From positions 1 to 20,867 of the forward strand of contig JAMQCK010000518.1 of NCBI GenBank assembly GCA_024196135.1: DNA of 20,867 bases. The letters are read 5' to 3'. Origin of the DNA: Pleurotus ostreatus/Saccharomyces cerevisiae fusant. Taxonomy: Eukaryota; Opisthokonta. Numbering within the stretch: position 1 is the stretch's first letter; the number at the start of each line of letters is the position of its first letter. The translations under genes and the position numbers were made by a program. A model generated the notes under the pieces. The model was not told the origin of the DNA. It saw only the letters and a list, made by a program, of their open reading frames with translations, and ran no database searches. This document shows, piece after piece, positions 9,991 to 19,573 of the stretch.

Positions 9991-10658
9991 ATGCCTCCGC
10001 CGTCTAGCAGTCGAGCAACAGGCGGATCCCCAGTTGCGCGAGACTATCAGCCATCCGGTTCGACCGTTCCCTCCCTCGGCGGGTGCGTCGCACGTTGAAG
10101 TTCCTCATCGCAGGACTGACCATGCTCAGAGGCGATGCCAAGACCCCCATGATTGCCGGCTCCGTCTGCGGTGGACTCATGGCCATCGCATGGATCATCG
10201 GCTTCACCATATACTTCCGCAAGCGCTGGAAGCGCAAGATTCGCAACCGCAAGCGGCGCGCAGGCCTCGAGGTACCGCTCAGTCCGCACGAGGAGCCGGA
10301 AGCACCGCAGGAGAAGGTCGTTATACCTCCCGACCCCGCGGTTCTTGCTGGTCTTGCGAAACCCGGATCGGACGCCTTCGAGGGGATGGAGGACTTGAGG
10401 AAACCACGAATAACGAGGGGACTCAGTAGGGCGAAGGGAAGATTGGAGGGAATATTTGAGCAAGAAGAGAAGACCAAAGGATCACCGCGTCCCTCGTCGT
10501 CGTCTGCGCCTACTCTGGATAGCGGTGCGCCCACTGCCTCACCTTCGACAACAACGATCAAACCTCCGCCACCCCCTCCGCCGCCTCGCCATTCCCGCAA
10601 GTCAAGCAGAGAGACTGCAGCTCTTCCACCTCCCTCATGTGCGTGGCATGCCGCGTAG
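9991..10658 (+). CDS. Small single-pass membrane protein with proline-rich cytoplasmic tail
   Basis: The exons are 9991-10082 and 10130-10658 (621 nt, 206 aa). The intron (47 bp) has donor GTGCGT and branch GGACTGACC. A Ser/Gly-rich N-terminus of about 36 residues is followed by one hydrophobic helix (about 38-58, MIAGSVCGGLMAIAWIIGF). Next come a very basic stop-transfer (RKRWKRKIRNRKRR) and a disordered tail with an eight-proline run. The pattern (short outer segment, TPxIAG-type helix, basic juxtamembrane patch) is common in basidiomycete proteins of unknown function. An in-frame ATG at 9871 could add a second hydrophobic segment. The 3' end is uncertain: a good donor (10639) with branch CTGCTGACG and acceptors near 10691 and 10701 would replace the last residues. 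Confidence 0.7.
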
Positions 10659-10969
10659 AAGCGTTTCTCCCTGCTGACGATTATCTATCAGAGCCCTGCA
10701 GGTTCTCGGCCCGGACACGACCCTGTACTTGACAATGCCACGGCTACCCATATATCACTGCGGTTAATGCGGACTCATGACCCTATCCTTATGCTCTGCT
10801 TGTACCATCATTCCACATCTGCCTATCGTCTATCTTGCGGACTGCCCGACCGGACTTTCGTCATTTACCATCGCCGTTCTGCATCAAAACCTCCTTTCGC
10901 GCAGTGCGCTGGTAGATAGCACAGCTCAGGATCATTTGTGCGCTCGCTACGCACGGCAAGCTATCTTCC

Positions 10970-11310
10970 AGCTAGTTGCAAAACGATAGACGCCCCCCGC
11001 TCCCTCGCCCACCCCGCTCCCCACGCGAGATATGACGCCAGGCGCGCCGCGCCGAGTCTCGGCGAGGGGGCAGCAGGCGCGCATCGGCGCGCTGCTTGTA
11101 CATTAAGACGCGCAAAGCAGTGGGTTGGTCGTCGTGCCAGCGCTGTGATAACCCGGGCTGGTTGGTGTGTGCCCTCAGCTAGCGAAATGGGCCTCTGGAA
11201 GGCATTGACTGCGTGTCCCGAGCGTACAGATGATACGGAGGCGCGTTCGGACCGGCCACGCGGGCTCCACAGCGTCTTCGCGGGGGGCGTCTATCGTTTT
11301 GCAACTAGCT
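10970..11310. mobile_element. 341-bp MITE-like element with perfect 31-bp terminal inverted repeats
   Basis: Positions 10970-11000 (starting AGCTAGTTGCAAAACG and ending GACGCCCCCCGC) are the exact reverse complement of 11280-11310. The 279-bp interior is GC-rich and has no coding capacity. No long flanking duplication is visible. Both ends contain TA within AGCTAG (10973-10974 and 11306-11307), so the element could be bounded by a TA duplication as in Tc1/mariner-type MITEs, with an original target AGCTAGCT. Perfect ends suggest a recent insertion. Superfamily assignment is inference. Confidence 0.7.
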
Positions 11311-12014
11311 GTCATTTCGGGCTCCGTTTACAGTAATGGGCACTGTAGCGCCATATCGTTATCTGCTTGAGGTGCGCGTGCTTAGATCCCTGGCAGTTCG
11401 TACTTACCATAGCCAATGGCGTGCAGAAGCTCTCTCTATGTCTGGATTACTCTCGTGCTCCTCTGCCTCTGTGTAGGAGATGCCTGGCTTCTATGCAAAG
11501 ATATGCCCAGTCAAGAGCGAACGTTCATCCAGGAAACAATACCTTCTTAATGGGGGAGCTGCGGATGAGCGGTCCGACAGAAAGACCCATTGACAATTGG
11601 AAGAAGTCACACTGACTCAGCATCTTCCAGCATCAGACTCGCAATCAATTCATCTGCGCGCTTCCAACCTCTTGCCCGTCCAGCTCGACCCGATGACTTC
11701 TGCTCTGGCTCTCTAAGCTTGACTTTTCTCGGAAACTGGGAAAATTGTACACTGCTGGGCAATACAGCAAATGCAAAGGCCACAACGACCCACTGGCATG
11801 CCGCGCCGCGTCGTCTGACTGACAGGCCGGCATCATGATGGACTTGTCCTCTACACCTGCTTCATAAGCCGCCGCGACGCCGCGCAGATGCAGATACACT
11901 CCACGACCCTGCCGGTGGACGACGACGATCTTCGGTGGCGCAGCCGCCGTTTCACCTTACCAATCAACATGTTGGCCTTTCGGACGCGCAAGATGTATAC
12001 CTCCCGACGTTGTC

Positions 12015-12019
12015 TATAA
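12015..12019 (+). promoter_or_regulatory. TATA box of the SDR gene at 12106
   Basis: TATAA in TGTCTATAAGAGAG lies 91 bp before the ATG at 12106. This placement argues against the upstream in-frame ATG-less extension beginning at 11935 being translated. Position-based call. Confidence 0.45.
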
Positions 12020-12105
12020 GAGAGACTGAGTTCTGCGATGGATGCATCATCACTAACTCGCATCTGCCCCTCGCCTCAGTCTCACGCACGACTAAACATC
12101 TCAAT

Positions 12106-13082
12106 ATGCCGTCTGCATCTGTTGCGCGCTCCTACAACGCCTCCCATTTATCGTCTACCAAGGACCTCCCCGTCGCGGTCTTCGTCGGCGGCACCAGCGG
12201 TATAGGCCGCGCCATGGCATCTGCCTTCGCCACCCACACCAACGGTCGCGCCCGCATCATCATCGTCGGCCGCAACCAGAAAGCCGCCGAGGACCTACGC
12301 GCCACCCTCCCCTCCCCCGCCCGCGAGCAGCTGCTCTTCATCCCCTGCGACATGAAGCTCATGCGCAACATCACCACCGCCACGCGCGAGCTCGCCGCGC
12401 ACGGCGTTGACAAGATCAACTACCTCGTCCTGTCGTCGGGCGTGCTGCCCGCGGAGGGGAGGATCGAAACGGAGGAGGGAATCGACGAGAAGCTCGCGAT
12501 CGCGTACTATGGAAGGTGGAAGTTTGTTTATGGATTGCAGGGGGCGCTGGCGAAGGCGGCTGCGGCGGGCGAGCCGGCGAAGGTCTTGACGGTGCTCGCG
12601 GCTGGTGCTGGCGGGCCTATCGAACTGGACGACCTTGGGCTGAAGAAGAATTATGGCCTCATTCACACGTCGAAATCGCAGGCAACGTACACGGACCTGA
12701 TGGTAGAAGTGAGTGCCCTCATGCTATCTGGCAAGAACCTGGAACTGACCTCGCTTCCTAGAAATTCGCAGAACTTCACCCAGAGGTGTCCTTCGTGCAC
12801 GCATATCCTGGTATAGTGAAGACGGACCTGCTATCAAACGCCTCGTCTGGAATGCTCAAGGCGTTGCACTGCATCATGGATCCCTTCATCACCCTCATCG
12901 GCAACACCGCGGAGGATTGCGCAGAGCTGATGTGGTATGCCGTCTACCAAAGCGGTCCGGGCTTCGCACGAATCAACCCCAAGGGGGAGAACATCGGTAT
13001 GAAGGAATACTATGGCTCGGAGGAGGCGAAGGAGCTGGTGTGGGAGCACAGCCTGGAGGTGACACGGTCGCGGAAAGAGTGA
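12106..13082 (+). CDS. Atypical short-chain dehydrogenase/reductase family protein
   Basis: Two exons, 12106-12708 and 12762-13082 (924 nt, 307 aa), are joined by a 53-bp intron with branch GAACTGACC. The Rossmann start is VAVFVGGTSGIGRAMA (cofactor loop GGTSGIG at 28-34), followed by IIIVGRN with an Arg suited to NADP(H). The usual NAG after beta-4 is replaced by SSG (110-112). After beta-5 (VLTVLAAGAGG) the normal YxxxK is absent; the region reads NYGLIHTSKSQATY. A YxxxK-like string at 135-139 (YGRWK) is too early in the fold. The C-terminal VHAYPGIVKTDLL keeps the PG-x-x-x-T motif. This matches a fungal SDR-like subfamily whose catalysis is unclear. The ATG at 12106 is chosen because a TATA box lies at 12015 and the family begins shortly before beta-1. 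Confidence 0.9.
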
Positions 13083-13137
13083 TTCGGACTCGCCTTCGCT
13101 CTTGCGTGCGATTTGTTTGTACTATACTGTATCTTGT

Positions 13138-13157
13138 GGACTGGACTGGACTGGACT
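13138..13157. repeat. Pentanucleotide microsatellite (GGACT)x4
   Basis: Four exact GGACT units lie 56 bp after the stop codon of the SDR gene, probably in its 3' untranslated region. Nothing suggests a function. Confidence 0.85.
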
Positions 13158-13272
13158 CATAACTTACTTACCTTGAGATTAATATCGCCGAGTCGCATCA
13201 GGAGGCCTTGAAAAAGAAAGCAAAGAAGGTCCTTGAAAAAAGAGTCCACAAATATATAAGCACAAAAAGTCG

Positions 13273-16200
13273 CTAGGCCACATGCCGACTCCGCCTCGAC
13301 TTGAGCGTACTCGAACGATCGATGGCAGTCTTCAAACTGCGTATGGTTTGCACAATATCGGCTGGAAGCAAGGGGTTAGCACAAATCCATACGCACTCCA
13401 CCACGACATCGACAGCACAAGGCCGTCACAATAACTCACCCGCCTGCTTCGCACTCTCCGCCTCGAAATCGTATCGCTTCTTCCCCCCAGCATGATTCAA
13501 AATCAACTTGAACGAGTTCGACATCTTGTGCGACTGCGAGATCTCGACGATGTTCTTGATGTGGTACGACGCCGTGCGCGAGCTGTCGAACACGGCCTTC
13601 GGCTTGTTGGTCGAGGGCATGATCTGGGTGAGAGGGTTGGGGAAAAGGGACGGTCAGATTGTTTGCAACATAGTCCGACGGGAGATTGGGAGTGCAGCGA
13701 GGGATTCTGAACGCACATGTATATATCCTCCATCGATGGCCAGCACCCGCTCCTGCCGGGTCACCAACATGGGCATCTTGCGATAGATCACATATTTCTT
13801 GTACGCCGCCGTGTAGTCCAGCGCAGACGACAGCTGCATCTCGGGGGTGTCTGACATGCGTTTGAAGATACTCGCTGCAAGCCACCTTTGTTAACATCAC
13901 ACTTTCTCACTCAAAGCCTCATCTTCACTCACCATTCGGATCCGTCGTCTTCCCCGCCACCTGTATCAAATCGTGCCCAAGCTGCGGCAGCATGCTCTTC
14001 TTCACAAGCACCAGCTCGCGCTTGCCCTGCAGACTCGCAACCGTGCGGTCCAGGGGGATGAGAATGCTCATGTCCGCGAGGAGGAGGGCGTAGTCCTTCG
14101 GATTGTCGAGCTTGCGCTTGCGGCAGACGAGCTCGAGCGCTTCTTGCATGTACATGCCGGCGGAGCTGTGGGCGCGTTAGCCGATTGCATTCATTAGGAG
14201 ATCGTAGGAACCCTCGACGGGCGTAAGTCACTTACACAGGTATCGTCGTCGAAATGTGCACCGCATCTGCCGTATCGGCCACGCGGATGCGCAAGAAGAT
14301 CTGCGGGCCGTGGCTCGAGGATGGCCCGAGCGACGTCGAAAGGTTGAGCGAGCCAAAGGAAGAGGCAGCCATAGCGGAACCCAATGGCAGCGAGAGTGAG
14401 GTAGGGGCGGCCAGCGCTTTCGCGGTGTTCTGCTGGTTGGCGGTGACGCGCGAGGGCCGGCGTTGGATCTTGGCTTCAATTGCAAGGTTCTGTTGGACTA
14501 TATGTTTACGTGAGTGAGAAGTAATTCAACGCGGACGATTGAATCTTACCTTGCGTCGGGTTCGCCTCCATAACGACATATGCATCCGACATAAACTTGC
14601 TGATCCTGCCATTACGATCGGGCGCTGGTCTTTCTGTCAGACATGAAGCAAAGATAGGGTACGCGCCACACACCAGGGAAGTCATCATCGGGCTCGCCAT
14701 CCTCCTCCGCCATGCGCAGAATCCAGCCAACAGCGCTGACCCGTACATGCCACCGCTCATCATCCTCGCCCGACAGACCAGCATCGATGCGCGGTTCCCA
14801 CCCCTCCTTCCAATACGTATACAACGCAAATCCAATGACCTCCTCCACCGTCGCGTCCCGCCGAATGCACAACTGCAGCGGCTTGCCCCTCGGCTTCGTC
14901 GCATGCGGAAAGTACACCGGGATCGTCATCGCGCCCGGCTGCCCGCGCCCCGAGATCGCCGCATACAGCTCCGCGAACGGGTTCGACGAGCTGTCCTCCT
15001 GCGCGAGCATCGCCGTGAGCGCGGAGCGCTGCGGGCGCGCGGGCGGCACCTTGCTGCGCGTGAAGGTGAGGATCCCGTCGTCGGGCCGGGGCGTCTCGAC
15101 GGGCGGGGCGGGCTCGGCGTCGTCGCCGGATTCGGTGGCGGGGCGGTCGAGCTTGCGCGGGGGGTAGTAGGGGGCGTCGTTGACGCGCTGGGTGTTGGGC
15201 GAGGGGGTGAGCATTTCGAAGTAGGGGCCGATGCGGTTGGGGGAGGAGGATGTGGTGGAGGAGTGCGTCTCGTGGACGGGGCTGAGGCGGCCGGTGGCGC
15301 GACCGGTGGTAGGGGAGAGGGCGGCGGATGAGGAGAGAGAGCCTGTGAGCATGGAGAGGGCCTCAGAGCCACTGTCGTCGGAGGTGATGCCTGGACTGCG
15401 TGTTTCAGCGAAGTCTCTGAACGGGTGTCAGCGCGGTATGCGACCAGTGTGCTAGGATGTACGCACGGATCGAACTCGTCCCCGTCGTCAAGACTTGCGG
15501 TATCGCCCACAACGTCGAACTCATCCGATGAGGATTCGTCCATGATCGGCACTCCTAGATCGTCCTCCTCAGATGAATCTTCCTCTTCTGACGATGTATC
15601 GAAGCTGAGGGGTTTGGCGGGTGCGTTGCTGGCAGGAGGCACGCCGCGAGGTCGTGCAGCCATCCTGAGTCTTCTCCTGCGCTCCATCTCTGCAGCCCCC
15701 TTGAACTTGGGTATGAATTGGACGACCTTATTTACAGGTTGCTCGTCCTCTGGTGGTGGCGTTGCTTCGTGCACCTGGACATCGATCGCGTCTGCACTAG
15801 CTTTGCCTTTGTCTTCAGCTGCAGCGTCTTCCACCATGGTCGCAGAAGAGGTGGCATGGTTGAGGGGCGGTGCTGCCTGCGCAGGCTTCTCAGGGACCGG
15901 AGGGGGCTTCTCGTCATCATCGTCGTTGGAAAGGATGCTCCTAACGTCCGCCGCTTTGGGGATATTGGACATGCGCTTCGACGTCGATGCGCGTTTTCCA
16001 TTGACGCGAAGACCAAGACCGCCTGTACGACCTCCCATTATGGTTTGGGTGTACTTGAGGCGGCGAGCTCCAGGGAAGCCAGATGGTCGATCATCCTCGT
16101 CTTCGGAGAGGGGAGGACTTGGGGGCGAAAGTAGCTCTGGCCATTGCTCTTCATCTGCGAGAGAGGAGGCAGTGATGTAGGGATTGTTCTGATATGCTTC

Positions 16201-16351
16201 GTCGAACGTGATTAGGCGCGGCCCATAGGGATCTTCGACGTCTCGCAGGTACGACAACCGAAGTCGATGGATGAGATAACTGGTATCCTATTAGCAAGTA
16301 GGCGAAGGTTAAGCAGGTAAATGCGCACTCTGTGTCGCTGATCAACGACAT
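13273..16351 (-). CDS. SIN1: SIN1/AVO1, subunit of target-of-rapamycin complex 2
   Basis: Nine exons run 16351-16329, 16279-15467, 15416-14674, 14624-14550, 14497-14236, 14165-13933, 13874-13717, 13623-13440 and 13361-13273 (2580 nt, 859 aa). The N-terminus (MSLISDTDYLIHRLRLSYLR, then DVEDPYGPR) is diagnostic. A long acidic/Ser/Pro-rich linker follows. The CRIM domain spans about 394-555 (ILTFTRSK...NPFAELYAAISGRGQPG...ISKFM), the Raf-like Ras-binding domain about 617-690 (IFLRIRV...MYMQEALELVCRKRKL) and the PH domain about 735-845 (YKKYVIYRKMPML...YHIKNIVEI). In TORC2, SIN1 recruits AGC kinases such as Ypk1 through CRIM and binds membranes through PH. Length and domain order are complete. 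It is divergent from the dehydratase gene across 376 bp and convergent with the atypical SDR. Confidence 0.95.
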
Positions 16352-16727
16352 GGCTGGCACTCTCAGCGCATGATCAGTGAGCTGCTCAGTGATGGTTCAG
16401 GACAGGCGCGTTGGCGACGCCTGTTTGCCGAATGCGGGGAACGCCTCGGACCTCCGCGGCGCATTCGCGTGGGTGGCGCGCTTGTCCCGAACCCTCATCA
16501 TCATAGCGGACCTATGACTTAGGCTTGTTTTTGTACCCGTACGCTGCCCACAATGGACCCCAATCTGATAATCCGACGACTTCGATTCGCTGGACCGAGT
16601 CACGAGTGAGAGCGGCCACCGGGCCTCATGACGTTGCGGCCCGTTTCCCCTCCTTCGCGGCCCTATAAACGGCGCGAGAACACTCCGTTCAGCGCTTCTT
16701 GACCTCCCAGACCTCCCAGCGATAGCA
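16352..16727. promoter_or_regulatory. Shared divergent promoter of SIN1 and the dehydratase gene
   Basis: This 376-bp spacer separates the two start codons. For the plus strand, TATAAA (16664-16669) is 59 bp before the ATG. GAGTCA (16597-16602, TGACTC on the other strand) matches six of seven positions of the Gcn4/CPC1 site TGASTCA. A second near match (TGACTTA) lies at about 16515. Amino-acid starvation control of branched-chain synthesis genes by Gcn4/CPC1 is established in ascomycetes; applying it here is inference. Confidence 0.45.
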
Positions 16728-19287
16728 ATGGCTGATACGGGCGTGCAAATGTACGCTACCCGTCCATCGCAGAGACGTCTTCTCATGCCCCGCCAGCCAC
16801 AATGTCTCTGGGGCATCCCCTAGCGCTCCTGCATCTGCGCCGAAACTGAACAAGATCTCATGCCAAATCACTCAGGAGAAGGTGTGTGCTGGCGGCATAC
16901 CCTTGGATTGGCGCTCATACAATTTTAAGATACGGGGCGGCGCCCAAGCAATGCGTAGGTTTACTCGATCATGCTGACTTCCAACTTCATCACCAGTAAT
17001 CAGTGTATGCCGTCGGACTGACCGAAGAAGACATGAACAAGCCTCAAGTAAGCAGTCCACTTAGCTCTGGTTACGGTCGGCACCAAACATTTCAATAGAT
17101 CGGCATTTCCCCCATCTGGTGGGAAGGCAACCCTTGCAATGTCCACTTGGTAAGCAGAATTATGTTTTAGATGAGGACCTCCTCTAACCATCGTCTAGCT
17201 CGATTTAGCCAAACACGTCAAGAAGGGCTGCGAAGACGAAGAGATGGTTGGCTTAATATTTAACACAATCGGCGTGAGGTACGAAAGCGCCGAGTACGGC
17301 ATGCACGCCGTGAATTCACAATGAACTTCAGCGACGCGATAACTATGGGTACAGACGGTAAGCGACTGCACACCACGATGATGCCCTCGCTCACTCCTGT
17401 GACCAGGCATGCGCTACTCGTATGTGTGACTTGCACCGAAGTCGCGCCGCGTTTCTGAATTTTTATTCAGCCTGCCGAGTCGCGACCTCATTGCAGACTC
17501 CATTGAAGCGGTATGTCTTCGTACATTGTCGATTGGTTTGCTGGCTAAATCCTACGCCAGGTGACGATGGTACTTGGAAACCCCCTAACCCATCTTCAGT
17601 CCACATCTCACCTTAGCTCGTCAGGCCCAACACTACGACGCCAACATCTCCATTCCCGGCTGCGACAAGAACATGCCCGGCTGCCTCATGGCCGCCGCCC
17701 GCCACAACCGGCCCACCATCATCGTCTACGGCGGCACCATCCAGCCCGGCACCCGACACGTCGACTGCCCGGGCATGGGCTTCGAGAAAGGCGGCACCGT
17801 GAATATCTCCGACGCCTTCGAGTCGTACGGCGCCTTTGCGGTGGGGAAGATCAGCGACAGCGAGCGCTTTGATGTGGTGCGGCACGCGTGCCCGGGTCCC
17901 GGGGCGTGTGGCGGGATGTTCACGGCGAATACGATGTCGAGCGCGCTGGAGGTGCTGGGGATGAGTCTGCCGTATTCGGCGAGTACGCCGGCGACGTATC
18001 CGGCGAAGGTGCAGGAGTGTGTGAAGGCGGCGGGGTATTTGAAGAGGTTGTTGGAGAAGGATATCAAGCCGAAGTGAGTCGATCTCGCGTCACCAGTGAT
18101 TCTGCGTTGCTGACGACGTTAGGGATATCCTGACCCGACAGTCCTTCCTGAACGCCATCGCGGTCATCAACGTGATTGGCGGATCGACCAACGCGGTACG
18201 CATCCTCCCCATTGCGGAGGAGTTACTACTGACCAGCCTTCATGCAGGTCCTGCACCTCCTCGCCATCGCCCGTGCCGCAGACGTCGAGCTCACGATCGA
18301 TGACTTCCAGAATGTCGCCGACAAGACCCCCTTCCTTGCCAATCTCATGTGCCTTTCCCCTTTTCTCACTCTGACCTTCCCTCACCGCTTCCCCCAGGCC
18401 CTCCGGCAAATTCTACATGGAAGACGTCCACAAAATCGGCGGCATCCCCGCCATCGTCAAATACCTCCTCGCCAACACAACCCTCCTCGACGGCGCCCAG
18501 CTCACCGTCACCGGCAAGACGCTCGCCGAGAACGTCGCGGACGCGCCGGACATCGACTTCAGCTTGCTCTCCGACGGCACCCCCGCGCAGGACGTCGTCC
18601 GTCCGCTCGAGAGGCCGATCAAGCCTACGGGGCATTTGACGATTTTGAGGGGTAATTTGGCGCCGGGGGCGGCGGTGGCGAAGTTGACGGGGAAGGAGGG
18701 GTTGAGGTTTGAGGGGGAGGCGATTTGTTTTGATAGGTGGGTGGTAGGTGGCGAGGAAGGGAAGGGGAAATGCTGACGGGAATGTGTAGCTTGGACGCCG
18801 GGTTCTATCCTGCGTTGGAGGCCGGCAAGATCAAGCCGGGTATGGTCGTCATCTTCCGCTACCAGGGTCCCAAGGGTGCGCCGGGTATGCCGGAGATGCT
18901 CGGGCCCACGGGCGCGCTTGCTGGCGCCGGCCTTCTCGGGTACGTTCTCTGCCATCACTCCTTCCATCTCCTCACTCACCTCCCCCCAGCCAAACCGCCC
19001 TCATCACCGACGGCCGCTTCTCCGGCGCCTCGCGCGGCTTCATCATCGGGCACGTAGTACCCGAAGCTCGCCTCGGCGGGCCCCTCGCGCTCGTTCACGA
19101 CGGCGACCGCATCGTCATCGACGCCAAGACGCGCACGATCAATTGGGAGGTCAACGACGAGGAGAAGAAGCGCCGGGAGGAGGAGTGGAAGAAGTCGGAT
19201 CTGGGAAAGTTGAATGTGAAGCGTGGGGTGCTGCTGAGGTATGCGAGGGATGTGGCGTCGGCGAGCGAGGGGGCGTATTGCGATTAA
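16728..19287 (+). CDS. ILV3: Dihydroxy-acid dehydratase (ILV3-type)
   Basis: Sixteen exons: 16728-16750, 16797-16881, 16930-16954, 17004-17047, 17099-17149, 17199-17278, 17332-17357, 17407-17419, 17471-17510, 17561-17569, 17625-18073, 18123-18195, 18248-18348, 18398-18736, 18790-18939, 18990-19287 (1806 nt, 601 aa, normal length). Every junction keeps phase. The enzyme dehydrates 2,3-dihydroxy-isovalerate and 2,3-dihydroxy-methylvalerate to the 2-keto acids of valine/leucine and isoleucine synthesis. The Fe-S cysteine motifs are present: NPCN (C72), GCDKNMPG (C145) and [14 protein letters not shown] (C227). [11 protein letters not shown] is the active-site Ser stretch; many relatives have GGSHGF. 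The N-terminus ([20 protein letters not shown]) is not basic and lacks an obvious mitochondrial leader. It may be a paralogue rather than the only copy. The first intron has a weak branch site, so the first 8 residues are less certain. Confidence 0.95.
17407..17419 (+). other. 13-nt micro-exon of the dehydratase gene
   Basis: The exon GCATGCGCTACTC is flanked by a 49-bp and a 51-bp intron with donors GTAAGC and GTATGT. It supplies part of GTDGMRYSLPSRDL, a conserved family segment, and it enters and leaves in different phases, so it cannot be skipped without a frameshift. Confidence 0.88.
17561..17569 (+). other. 9-nt micro-exon of the dehydratase gene
   Basis: The exon GTG ACG ATG (Val-Thr-Met) lies between introns 17511-17560 and 17570-17624. 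It joins DSIEA to [16 protein letters not shown], giving the family sequence SIEAVTMAQHYDA exactly. It is in phase 0 on both sides. Confidence 0.88.
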
Positions 19288-19573
19288 GCACAGAATAGGG
19301 CGGATGTGACAGAGAAATGAATGTATCAATAACCAAAGTGTATTGCACTGCTTTGTAAATACTGACCTGCGACCTGCAGCACTCAAAAATGAGAGAATCG
19401 ACATCCACCAGCATCGGTGAGTCTTCAAATGGCATTGTTCCCAACGGGGATACGGGAGCAAAGAAGTCACCGGGAGTATCCGCATTTGGAAGGATTTTCC
19501 TCGAAACTACATCGTGCCATGATATGTTCGGCCCAGACAGGTTAAACAACAAAGAGTTATGCCGCATGGTTTG

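Larger units (their letters stand above)
10659..12105. other. Long gene-poor region with a MITE-like element
   Basis: About 1.4 kb without a supported gene. It contains the inverted-repeat element at 10970-11310, described separately. If the preceding gene uses the acceptor near 10701, its coding frame could extend to about 10920, but the resulting sequence looks unlike protein-coding sequence. From 11311 to 12000 I see nothing recognisable. A TATA motif (12015-12019) marks the promoter of the next gene. Confidence 0.5.

Noticed and set aside
11935..12105. 57-codon N-terminal extension of the second SDR
   Set aside because: It precedes or overlaps the TATA box at 12015, lacks SDR similarity, and its first ATG-type codon is not needed for the fold.
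8740..13082. Secondary-metabolite cluster (two SDRs close together)
   Set aside because: No synthase, P450, methyltransferase or cluster regulator is present; the neighbours are housekeeping genes.
14597..15331. 244-codon plus-strand open frame rich in Gly/Val/Arg
   Set aside because: It is antisense to the CRIM-encoding exon of SIN1 and is a GC-bias shadow.
15425..16180. 251-codon plus-strand open frame rich in Ser
   Set aside because: It is antisense to the acidic, Ser-rich linker of SIN1.
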